A stretch of DNA of 9,799 bases from Desulfovibrionaceae bacterium (lineage in GTDB: Bacteria > Desulfobacterota > Desulfovibrionia > Desulfovibrionales > Desulfovibrionaceae), in the NCBI GenBank assembly GCA_009783115.1, contig WRHT01000039.1:1-9799 (forward strand), in the 5' to 3' direction. The position numbers and the translations under genes are program-made. The notes below the pieces were generated by a model. That model had not been told where the DNA came from. It saw nothing but the letters and a program-made list of their open reading frames with translations, and did not search any database. Shown in pieces: positions 1 to 5,253 of this stretch. The number at the start of each line of letters is the position of its first letter. Within the stretch, counting starts at the first letter, position 1.

Positions 1-768
1 GAAACCACGATGACCTTTCGCGGCATTTCCGGCAAAGAACAAAGCTTCTCTGTCCAAAAAACGGACGGCCCGGCGATCTGGCAAGGCGCTCACAATAAAG
101 AGGCCTCCATCCGTTCCTTCGCCCGCGCCTGCTTCCAGTATGCCGTCGCCACCAGGCAGGATCTGTGGTTTTCCACAAAAGACACCATCGCCAAGGTATA
201 TGACGGCTTCTTTAAAACCGTCTTCGAGGAGGTGTTCCAGGAATATAAGGATAAATTCGCGGCCCTGGGACTGGAGTATTTCTATACGCTTATTGATGAC
301 GCGATCGCCAGGGTCATCCGCTCCGAAGGGGGCTATATCTGGGCCTGCAAAAATTACGATGGCGATGTTATGAGCGACATGGTCTCCACCGCCTTCGGCT
401 CTTTGGCCATGATGACCTCGGTGCTGGTATCCCCTGACGGCAAATTCGAATACGAGGCCGCCCACGGCACGGTGACCCGCCACTACCACAAGTATATGAA
501 GGGAGAAGAGACCTCCACCAATCCCGTGGCCACCATCTTCGCCTGGAGCGGGGGGCTGCGCAAGCGCGGCGAACTCGACGGCCTCGGCGGCCTGGCCCAA
601 TTTGCCGATACCCTTGAACAGACCTGCCTTGATTGCCTGAACGCCGGCATTATGACCAAAGACCTGGCAAGCCTCGTGGAGCCCGGCGTACAAGCGCGCG
701 GCGTCAATTCCAGGGAGTTTATAGCGGAAATTCGCTCCCGTCTTGAGCTTGCGCTGTGGCGGGCTTAA
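1..768 (+). CDS. icd: NADP-dependent isocitrate dehydrogenase, type II (5' end outside window)
   Basis: Oxidative decarboxylation of isocitrate to 2-oxoglutarate with NADP in the cytoplasm (TCA cycle, NADPH supply). The frame is open from base 1, so the ATG at 10 is internal; about 255 of roughly 400-410 residues are present and the N-terminal substrate-binding part is missing. Numbered from the Met at base 10, I see the motif LWFSTKDTI with the catalytic Lys57 (human IDH1 K212), LIDD with Asp96 (D252), WACKNYDGDVMSD with Asp119 and Asp123 (metal ligands D275 and D279), and EAAHGTVTRH at about 149-158 (NADP contact region). These are signatures of the homodimeric eukaryote-like class, not of the E. 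coli Icd class. It stops with TAA at 766-768. The broken Xre gene on the other strand ends within about 12 bases of this stop. No clear terminator follows. Identification is firm; the symbol follows general usage. Confidence 0.93.
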   Translation, partial: ETTMTFRGISGKEQSFSVQKTDGPAIWQGAHNKEASIRSFARACFQYAVATRQDLWFSTKDTIAKVYDGFFKTVFEEVFQEYKDKFAALGLEYFYTLIDDAIARVIRSEGGYIWACKNYDGDVMSDMVSTAFGSLAMMTSVLVSPDGKFEYEAAHGTVTRHYHKYMKGEETSTNPVATIFAWSGGLRKRGELDGLGGLAQFADTLEQTCLDCLNAGIMTKDLASLVEPGVQARGVNSREFIAEIRSRLELALWRA

Positions 769-779
769 AGGGTCTGCGC

Positions 780-1033
780 TCAATCCGCCAACTGCTCCAT
801 TCGATACCCATCGCCTTGGCAATGCGTTTGTAGGTAGCTATGCGCGGCTTGACCTTGCCGGCTTCGAGTCTGGCGTAGGCGGGCTGTGAAACATCCATGC
901 GCCGGGGCACTTCTTCCCGGGTCAGGCCCAGGACTTCCCGCTAGGCGCGGATCATGGACATGCCGCCAAGCGTGGCAAGTTTCACCACCTCATGGGGCAT
1001 GATGGCCTGTTCACCCGGATGTCTTTCCGCGTC
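780..1033 (-). pseudogene. Xre-family antitoxin C-terminal half, broken by a nonsense codon and a frameshift
   Basis: Reading the - strand, residues beginning MPHEVVKL (ATG at 998-1000) run into GGMSMIRA, then TAG (941-943), then in the same frame REVLGLTREEVPRRMDVSQP and AYARLEAG followed by KRIAKAMGIEW. Together this is a typical Cro/C1 helix-turn-helix of the Phd-like/Xre antitoxins, where the usual text is RAWRE; TGG to TAG explains the stop. Near the end the frame reads on as GIEWSSWRI into the icd 3' end. Adding one G at about 797-798 restores GIEWEQLAD followed by TGA at 780-782, the ending expected for this family. Two independent lesions make a pseudogene very likely. The 5' part has no start of its own: it continues in frame from a tyrosine recombinase remnant. 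The N-terminal half of this family may be the 38-codon ORF about 1 kb upstream. The family assignment is from memory of related sequences. Confidence 0.8.
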
Positions 1034-1264
1034 TTTGAGAAAATCTAAAAATTCGGCCCAGGTCTGCATCATCTTGCGGCGCTCGGCCAGCAGTTCACTT
1101 CTCTGATAGGCCGCCCGCACCTGGTTGCGATCCGCGTGCGCGAGCTGCTTCTCGATGATTTCCGATGCCCAGCCCTGCTCGGACAGCAGCGTGGCCGCCA
1201 TCGCCCTAAAACCGCGCGCGGTCATTACTTCCGGCCCGTACAAGCGGCGCGTGCGCCGTGCGTC
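1034..1264 (-). pseudogene. Tyrosine recombinase (P4-type integrase) C-terminal remnant
   Basis: About 75 codons of the end of a phage/island integrase. Visible landmarks are the segment YGPEVMTARGFRAMAATLL, where the family has HGFR (the catalytic H-x-x-R box), then QLAHADRNQVRAAY, with the second conserved His region and the presumed nucleophilic Tyr, and the tail ERRKMMQTWAEFLDFL. The first His of H-x-x-R is Arg here (CGC, one transition from CAC). The N-terminal arm-binding and core domains, including the first catalytic Arg, are absent: the frame meets the hicB TAG at 1265-1267 immediately upstream. There is no start codon with a credible ribosome site (only TTG at 1243 and internal ATGs). 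At its 3' end it runs in frame into the Xre remnant, so the two are fused. It cannot be a working recombinase. It shows that the region was once part of an integrative element. Confidence 0.82.
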
Positions 1265-1696
1265 CTAGGCGCGCTGATGCGCCTCAAACGCGCTGGCAGC
1301 GACAGCCAAAAAGCCGGAGCGGGTCATGCCCGCCGCTTTGGCCTTGCGATCAATCATCTCCAGCCTGTATTGGCTGAACGATACCGCGATCTTTTTGATT
1401 TGCGTATCCAAATTGGGCGACTGCACTGGGTGCAGCTCCACGCCTTCAGGTAAATCGCCGAAACCGAGTCCGGCATACTGCGCACGCAGCTTCTCTATTG
1501 CCGCCTCCCTGGAACTGGGCGCGGGGATGTCGTCGCCATCGTCCGCCATAGCCAGTACATGCCCACTAACGGCCTCAATGGCCATCGCAAAAGCCCCTTC
1601 CAGGGTAGCTCCTTCGGTGTTGCAGCCCGGAAGATCGGGGAAAAGCACGGCGTAAGCATTATCCGTGGGAATAAAACCCGCGTAATAAACCGGCAT
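1265..1696 (-). CDS. hicB: HicB-family antitoxin with C-terminal ribbon-helix-helix domain
   Basis: Antitoxin that binds and neutralises HicA and normally represses its own operon. The 143-residue product has the partial RNase H-like HicB fold at about 1-50, with the signature VLFPDLPGCNTEGATLEGAF (residues 18-36) followed by an AIEAVSGHV helix. A charged linker follows, and from about residue 100 there is an Arc/MetJ-type ribbon-helix-helix DNA-binding segment (KKIAVSFSQYRLEMIDRKAK then AAGMTRSGFL). The ATG at 1694-1696 is preceded by a strong AAGGAGGA (1701-1708) at good spacing. It lies 49 bases after hicA, in the usual hicA-hicB order, and no second promoter is obvious. The TAG at 1265-1267 is followed immediately, in frame, by the integrase remnant. 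The full length and both domains suggest it is functional. The RHH domain probably reads the inverted repeat at 1961-2008 (inference). Confidence 0.9.
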   Translation of the reverse strand: MPVYYAGFIPTDNAYAVLFPDLPGCNTEGATLEGAFAMAIEAVSGHVLAMADDGDDIPAPSSREAAIEKLRAQYAGLGFGDLPEGVELHPVQSPNLDTQIKKIAVSFSQYRLEMIDRKAKAAGMTRSGFLAVAASAFEAHQRA

Positions 1697-1745
1697 GACG
1701 TCCTCCTTGTATGCTTGATGAATAGTGAGCGGCCAGGGAGATCCC

Positions 1746-1937
1746 CTAGCGCATGCTCACTCCTGACTGTTTTTCTATATTTTTTAGGGTTATGGGATTT
1801 ATATCCCCAGGATGAAACGGCACCTGCACCTTGCCCGGCTTGCTCGGATGCTTGTAGTTCCGGTGGCTTGTCTGTCCACTCGGAAGCTCATACCAGCCGT
1901 CCGCCTCCAGTCGCTTTTTCACTTCTCTCGGTTTCAT
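1746..1937 (-). CDS. hicA: HicA-family mRNA interferase toxin
   Basis: Small toxin (63 residues) of the type II HicAB system; HicA proteins have a double-stranded-RNA-binding-like fold and cleave mRNA, arresting growth until neutralised by HicB. The order of motifs is typical: N-terminal MKPREVKKRLEADGWYE, then QTSHRNYKHPSKPGKV with the conserved Ser-His (His25, the presumed catalytic His), a beta strand VQVPFH, and the C-terminal LKNIEKQSGV helix. Length is normal for the family. The start is the ATG at 1935-1937, with AAGGTG at 1943-1948 as ribosome site (spacing 5). The leader after the predicted promoter is only about 12 bases. It is the first gene of the hicA-hicB operon, transcribed toward icd. 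The HPGD stretch replaces the more common HPKKD and is probably harmless. Function is inferred from family, with high confidence. Confidence 0.9.
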   Translation of the reverse strand: MKPREVKKRLEADGWYELPSGQTSHRNYKHPSKPGKVQVPFHPGDINPITLKNIEKQSGVSMR

Positions 1938-1956
1938 CCGCGCACCTTGTTAAAGT

Positions 1957-1985
1957 ACAATATATAAATTTTCCATACCTGTCAA
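1957..1985 (-). promoter_or_regulatory. Sigma70-type promoter of hicA-hicB
   Basis: On the - strand there is a perfect -35 TTGACA (1980-1985), a 17-bp spacer and a -10 TATTGT (1957-1962, 4 of 6 consensus bases). The start of transcription should fall near 1950, about a dozen bases before the hicA ATG. The -35 hexamer sits in the loop of the 19-bp inverted repeat and one arm fills the spacer, so repressor and RNA polymerase should exclude each other. Confidence 0.75.
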
Positions 1986-2008
1986 ACATGGTATGGAAAA
2001 TTTATATA
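1961..2008. promoter_or_regulatory. Perfect 19-bp inverted repeat, probable HicB operator
   Basis: The arm TATATAAATTTTCCATACC (1961-1979) is exactly the reverse complement of 1990-2008, separated by the 10-base loop TGTCAAACAT that contains the -35 box. Inverted repeats overlapping the promoter are the normal binding sites of HicB-type autorepressors, and this HicB has a ribbon-helix-helix domain. The two arms could also form a long hairpin in RNA, but the promoter overlap favours an operator. The repeat is seen directly; the role is inferred. Confidence 0.8.
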
Positions 2009-2036
2009 AAAAAAGCCGGGATTCGGTCCCCCCGGC
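2008..2036 (-). terminator. Rho-independent terminator of the 38-codon ORF
   Basis: On the - strand GCCGGG (2031-2036) pairs with CCCGGC (2015-2020) across a 10-base loop and is followed directly by seven T residues (2014 down to 2008). It begins 8 bases after the stop codon of the small ORF ending at 2045. The T run overlaps the outer end of the hicAB operator arm, so transcription of the small ORF ends just before the hicA promoter. Confidence 0.72.
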
Positions 2037-2044
2037 CCTTTCGT

Positions 2045-2161
2045 TCACTTCCCCAGCATGGCCAATCCGGTTCGCATATCCAGATAATCCGCATACGGAA
2101 GCACTACAAAGGCCGGTTTCCCGTCATGCGTTAAAACCTTGTGGCTGGCGGGCATGTCCAT
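2045..2161 (-). CDS. 38-residue Phd/YefM-like antitoxin N-terminal domain (orphan or remnant)
   Basis: A short ORF, ATG at 2159-2161 and TGA at 2045-2047. The product opens MDMPASHKVLTHDGKPAF and continues VVLPYADYLDMRTG. The pattern DGKPAFVVLPYxxY is what I recognise from the N-terminal strand-helix unit of Phd/YefM-like antitoxins, especially those that carry an Xre domain in the second half. The start is supported by AGGTGG (2171-2176) 9 bases upstream; the second ATG at 2155 is a worse fit. A -10/-35 pair lies upstream and an intrinsic terminator follows, so it looks like a complete small transcription unit. No toxin gene is beside it. The usual second half of the family resembles the broken Xre piece at 780-1033, so this could be a surviving fragment instead of a real gene. 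Translation is plausible but unproven. Confidence 0.5.
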   Translation of the reverse strand: MDMPASHKVLTHDGKPAFVVLPYADYLDMRTGLAMLGK

Positions 2162-2191
2162 CAATACTTGCCACCTATAACATTTCATATA

Positions 2192-2219
2192 TTTATATAA
2201 CTTGCCCGCAGGAAGTCAA
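2192..2219 (-). promoter_or_regulatory. Predicted promoter of the 38-codon ORF
   Basis: On the - strand TTGACT (2214-2219) is separated by 16 bp from TATAAA (2192-2197). Transcription would start near 2185, about 24 bases before the ATG at 2161. The spacer is one base short of ideal and the surroundings are AT-rich, so the exact -10 register is uncertain. Confidence 0.5.
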
Positions 2220-2238
2220 ATTCCGCAAATCCTGCGGG
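2205..2238. promoter_or_regulatory. 9-bp inverted repeat bracketing a -35 box, possible operator
   Basis: CCCGCAGGA (2205-2213) and TCCTGCGGG (2230-2238) are exact reverse complements, with a 16-base loop whose first six bases are the -35 hexamer of the small-ORF promoter. A third copy of the core, CCTGCGG, occurs at 2268-2274. No T run follows on either strand, so this is a poor terminator. A binding site for a regulator acting on the small ORF, and possibly on ppiD, is the better reading. Confidence 0.45.
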
Positions 2239-2346
2239 GGCAGGGTTATCGTTTTTTGCGCGAATCACCTGCGGAAGCTCTTTATAAATTTTGTTTTTTT
2301 GGATAAGGAAAAAGGGCCGCGGCTTGCCCGGCCATGTCAGTTTCGC

Positions 2347-2351
2347 AGGAG
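2347..2351 (+). promoter_or_regulatory. Ribosome binding site that fixes the ppiD start
   Basis: AGGAG lies 7 bases before the ATG at 2359. The frame stays open upstream to 1993, but that stretch crosses the hicAB operator, the terminator and the small antisense ORF and has no protein-like character. The start at 2359 puts the membrane anchor at the N-terminus, as the family requires. Confidence 0.75.
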
Positions 2352-2358
2352 TAAACCC

Positions 2359-4263
2359 ATGCTGGATATAATCAGGCGCAATTCCCAATCCTGGGCGGTC
2401 AAGGTGATTTTCGCCCTGATCATCATTGTCTTTGTCTATTGGGGCGCCAATACCACAAGTTCAGAATCGGACAAAACCCTGGCCAAGGTAAACGGCGAAA
2501 GCATTTACCGCCGGGACCTGTACGAAAGATACCAAGAAGAGGCGCTGAGACTTAGGCAGGAAGGGAGGGATCTCTCCGCTCTCGGCGAAGATGAACAAGG
2601 ATCGCTGGAACGGATGCTGCTGAACCAACTGATTATCCGCGCCATGATGCGGCAGGAGGCGGAAAGGCTGGGGCTGGGCATCTCGAACATGGAACTCTCG
2701 AATCTGGTCTCGGGTGTACCCATGTTCCAGGACGAACACGGACGCTTCGACAAGAACATATATCGCGAAACGCTGGCGCTCATGTCCATGACCCCAGGCC
2801 GCTACGAGCGGAGGGTCAGCGAGGATTTGCTCCTGAACAAATTCCAGAACTATGTGACCGGCGCGGCGAACCTGGATGAAGCCGGCGCGAGACGCCTCTT
2901 TGATTTTGAAATGGAACGCCGGGGAATGGAATATCTGAGCTTCCGCCACGCCGATTATGTGAAAGGGCTAAATCCGGGCGAGGCCGAACTCATGTCTTTT
3001 TACACGGAAAACAGCGAGCGCTGGCGGGAACCAGTCCGGGTGAACGCGGATTATCTGCTGTTCGATTTGCCGGCTCTCTCCTCCCTGCGGCCGGTGAGCG
3101 AGGAAGACGCCCGGGTCTACTATGAAAGCCGCCTGGAGTCCTTTGTCCGGCCGGCGGCCTACCACAGCCGGCATATCCTGGTGCGCCTCCCGCTGTCCGC
3201 GAACGCCGGCGAGACCGCCATACAGGAGGCGCGGCAAAAAGCGGAGAATATCCTGGCGGAACTCCGGGCCGGAGCCAAGTTCGTGGACCTGGCCCGGAAA
3301 TATTCCGACGACGCCCTGACTAGTGAAAACGGCGGCGATATGGGCTGGGCGGAACACGGACAGTTGGACGCGGCCTATGAACTGGCCCTGGAAATGGCCG
3401 CCCCCGGCCTGATCCCGGAACCGGTGCGCAGTTTTAACGGCTTTCATGTGATTGAGCTTCTGGAAAAACGGCCGGAAAGCTCCCGGCCCCTGGAAGAGGT
3501 GCAGGAAGACATCTTGATCCAGTTGCGTGAGGACGCGGCCTATGCGGTCTTGCAGGACACCCTCTCTGAGGTGGAAGAGGCCACGGTCCGCGGCCAATCC
3601 CTGGAAGAGACCTCCGCGTTCTATAAGACGGAGATCCGGAACAGCGGCCGGCTGGAACTCCCGGCCCTGGCCGCCCTGCTGGAGCTTCCGGAAAACGCCC
3701 TGGCCGGGCTTAATCGCTTGCAGGCCGGGGAGACGCTCCCCACTCCCCTGGAACAGGCTCAGGGGTTTGTGGTGATCCGCCTGCGGGAATATCAGCCCTC
3801 CAGGATTCCTGATTTCGCTGATTTACGCCCGCAAGTGCTGGAAGATTTTATGGCCGTGGAAGGCGCAAGGCTCGCCCATGAAGAAGCCCTGAAGGAACTG
3901 GCCGCCTTGCGCGCCGATCCGGACAAAAAACCCTCCGCCAAACTTTCCTCCGGCACGGCTACCCGCTTCGCCGGACTGCCGGACCTGGGCTGGAACCCGG
4001 AACTGACCAAGGCGCTATACTTGGCCAGGCCCGGAGAATGGCTGGATACGCCACACCGGCTGGCCGAGGCCACCATCCTGGCGCGTCTAAAAAACATCCT
4101 GCCGCCTGACGAGAATAACTGGCAACAAGAAGGCGCGGCCTACACCGCAACCCTGAACCAGTTGCGCCGGAACGAGATCTTTAATATTTATCTGGAACGT
4201 CTGCAAAAAGAGTCCAAAATAACCTTGGAGGCGCGGTCCGGTTCCCGCCTGCTAGGCAGATAG
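2359..4263 (+). CDS. ppiD: PpiD-like periplasmic folding chaperone / peptidyl-prolyl isomerase
   Basis: A 634-residue membrane-anchored parvulin-family protein that assists newly exported proteins at the periplasmic face of the Sec translocon. After the short positive segment MLDIIRRNSQSWAVK comes one membrane helix at about residues 14-30 (VIFALIIIVFVYWGA); it is a signal anchor, not a cleaved signal. A SurA-N-type chaperone region follows at about 40-250, then a PPIC rotamase domain at about 268-370, from YHSRHILVRL through FVDLARKYSDD and GGDMGWAEHGQLD to SFNGFHVIELLEKR. A long charged C-terminal region that looks like a second, degenerate rotamase/chaperone unit completes it. Length is close to E. 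coli PpiD (623 residues). The N-terminus resembles Desulfovibrio-type homologues. It appears monocistronic; no convincing promoter was found in the 197 bases upstream. It converges with pdxK across 76 bases without a clear terminator. Isomerase activity cannot be judged from sequence alone; E. coli PpiD itself is weak or inactive. Confidence 0.88.
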   Translation: MLDIIRRNSQSWAVKVIFALIIIVFVYWGANTTSSESDKTLAKVNGESIYRRDLYERYQEEALRLRQEGRDLSALGEDEQGSLERMLLNQLIIRAMMRQEAERLGLGISNMELSNLVSGVPMFQDEHGRFDKNIYRETLALMSMTPGRYERRVSEDLLLNKFQNYVTGAANLDEAGARRLFDFEMERRGMEYLSFRHADYVKGLNPGEAELMSFYTENSERWREPVRVNADYLLFDLPALSSLRPVSEEDARVYYESRLESFVRPAAYHSRHILVRLPLSANAGETAIQEARQKAENILAELRAGAKFVDLARKYSDDALTSENGGDMGWAEHGQLDAAYELALEMAAPGLIPEPVRSFNGFHVIELLEKRPESSRPLEEVQEDILIQLREDAAYAVLQDTLSEVEEATVRGQSLEETSAFYKTEIRNSGRLELPALAALLELPENALAGLNRLQAGETLPTPLEQAQGFVVIRLREYQPSRIPDFADLRPQVLEDFMAVEGARLAHEEALKELAALRADPDKKPSAKLSSGTATRFAGLPDLGWNPELTKALYLARPGEWLDTPHRLAEATILARLKNILPPDENNWQQEGAAYTATLNQLRRNEIFNIYLERLQKESKITLEARSGSRLLGR

Positions 4264-4339
4264 GGCAACGCGCAACAAAAGACGGGCGCCCAAAAAGGCG
4301 TAAGGCAACGGGCAAACCGGCTGGCCTTCAATAACAGTC

Positions 4340-5155
4340 TCAGCCAAACAGGGTATTCTTTCGCCAGTAGCTGGGATTGCCCGGCCCCACCCACTGGTTG
4401 AGAGGAAAGCCGGCGCTCAGGCTGGCGGTGATAAATTTCTTGGCCAGGGCAACGGCCTCATACACCTGGAGGCCACGGGCCAGGCCGGCGGCAATGGCTG
4501 CGGAAGTGGTGCAGCCGGCCCCGTGGGTCCAGCCGGTCTGGATAAGGGTATCTTCAAGCTGATGGAAACACTTGCCGTCGTAAAGCAGATCCACGGATTG
4601 CGCGGCCTGGGGAAGCTTGGGGCCGCCCTTGATGAAAACATTGGCCGCCCCCTTGTCAGCGATGATGCGGGCCGCTTCCCGCATCTTCTCCAGGCTGTTT
4701 ACCTCTTTAAGGCCTGAAAGCTGGCCGGCCTCAAAGAGGTTGGGGGTAACCACCAAGGCCAGGGGCAGGAGCTTGGAGGCCAGGGCGGAATTCAGTTCCG
4801 GGTTCATGGCCTCGTCATTGCCCTTGCAGACCATGACCGGGTCCAGGACGTAATTACCGACCTTATGGGCGCTGATATATTCCCTGGTCAACTCCACGGC
4901 GTAAAAGCTGCCCAGCATTCCGGACTTGGCCGCAGCCACCCCCACGCCCTTGAAAACCGTCTCCAACTGGGCCCGGATGGCCTCTTCGGACAAAGGAAAA
5001 ACATCATGCGCCCACTGCCGCGCCGGATCCATAGTGGCCACCAGGGTCACCGCCGCCATCCCGTAAAGGCCGTATTCTTCGTAGGTTTTCAGATCCGCTT
5101 CCAGCCCCGCGCCTCCGGAGGCGTCCGAACCCGCTATAGTGGCGACTTTCAACAT
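4340..5155 (-). CDS. pdxK: Pyridoxine/pyridoxal kinase, ThiD-like (Bacillus PdxK type)
   Basis: Ribokinase-family kinase that phosphorylates vitamin B6 vitamers to feed pyridoxal 5'-phosphate. The product, 271 residues from the ATG at 5153-5155, starts MLKVATIAGSDASGGAGLEA, the substrate-binding N-terminus shared with ThiD. Many stretches follow the B. subtilis pyridoxine kinase more closely than ThiD: YGMAAVTLVATMDP, VLDPVMVCKG (103-112), VVTPNLFEAGQLSG (135-148) and FPLNQWVGP near the end. The anion-hole motif THGAGCTTSAA has Cys215, matching the catalytic Cys of the Bacillus enzyme. Length is also that of the Bacillus protein. An in-frame extension to 5251 is rejected because it has low-quality sequence and would run into the hydF leader. 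The ribosome site (GAGAG near 5165) is weak. It is divergent from hydF across 98 bases. HMP/HMP-P kinase (ThiD) is the main alternative and a dual role is possible. Confidence 0.85.
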   Translation of the reverse strand: MLKVATIAGSDASGGAGLEADLKTYEEYGLYGMAAVTLVATMDPARQWAHDVFPLSEEAIRAQLETVFKGVGVAAAKSGMLGSFYAVELTREYISAHKVGNYVLDPVMVCKGNDEAMNPELNSALASKLLPLALVVTPNLFEAGQLSGLKEVNSLEKMREAARIIADKGAANVFIKGGPKLPQAAQSVDLLYDGKCFHQLEDTLIQTGWTHGAGCTTSAAIAAGLARGLQVYEAVALAKKFITASLSAGFPLNQWVGPGNPSYWRKNTLFG

Positions 5156-5174
5156 GGCGATTCTCTCGGATGGA

Positions 5175-5197
5175 GTATTTTTCGTTCGAAAGAATAC
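5175..5197. promoter_or_regulatory. Imperfect palindrome in the pdxK-hydF divergent intergenic region
   Basis: GTATTTTTCG (5175-5184) and CGAAAGAATAC (5187-5197) are complementary apart from one extra base, around a TT centre. The 98-bp gap (5156-5253) must hold the promoters of both pdxK and hydF, and this AT-rich palindrome sits in its middle. A shared regulator site is possible; no factor is recognised and a chance palindrome is not excluded. AT-rich -10-like words (for example TACAAA at 5194-5199) lie alongside, but no clean -35/-10 pair is evident. Confidence 0.3.
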
Positions 5198-5253
5198 AAA
5201 ATAAAGAGATCCCCGATTTTCGTCAATCTCCGGCCAATAGATAAAGGACAATC

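Noticed and set aside
941..943. The TAG could be read as pyrrolysine or another recoded sense codon.
   Set aside because: Pyrrolysine is confined to methylamine methyltransferases and a few others, no PylT/PylS genes are visible, hicA and hicB also end in TAG, and a second lesion (frameshift) lies in the same gene. Pseudogene decay is simpler.
941..1273. Nine-base direct repeat CTAGGCGCG at 941-949 and 1265-1273, both containing a TAG stop on the - strand, as a possible recombination scar.
   Set aside because: Each copy fits its own gene (Arg/Ala codons before the stop), the repeat is short in a GC-rich region, and there is no further similarity beside it. Likely chance.
1136..1655. Plus-strand ORFs opposite hicB and the integrase remnant.
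   Set aside because: They mirror the - strand genes, have low-complexity Arg/Ser/Pro composition and no family features.
1993..2358. A 122-codon N-terminal extension of PpiD from the ATG at 1993.
   Set aside because: It runs across the hicAB operator, a terminator and an antisense ORF, has no protein-like composition, and would bury the membrane anchor. The ATG at 2359 has a good ribosome site.
2461..3597. Long minus-strand ORFs opposite ppiD, and a 537-codon one opposite hydG.
   Set aside because: They are shadows of strongly biased GC-rich codons in well-identified genes; no start sites or family similarity.
4264..4339. A bidirectional terminator between ppiD and pdxK.
   Set aside because: Only a short GGGCGCCC palindrome and A-rich patches are present; no stem with a clean T run could be drawn.
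5156..5251. N-terminal extension of PdxK to 5251.
   Set aside because: The ATG at 5155 gives exactly the family length and N-terminus; the extension covers the divergent promoter region.
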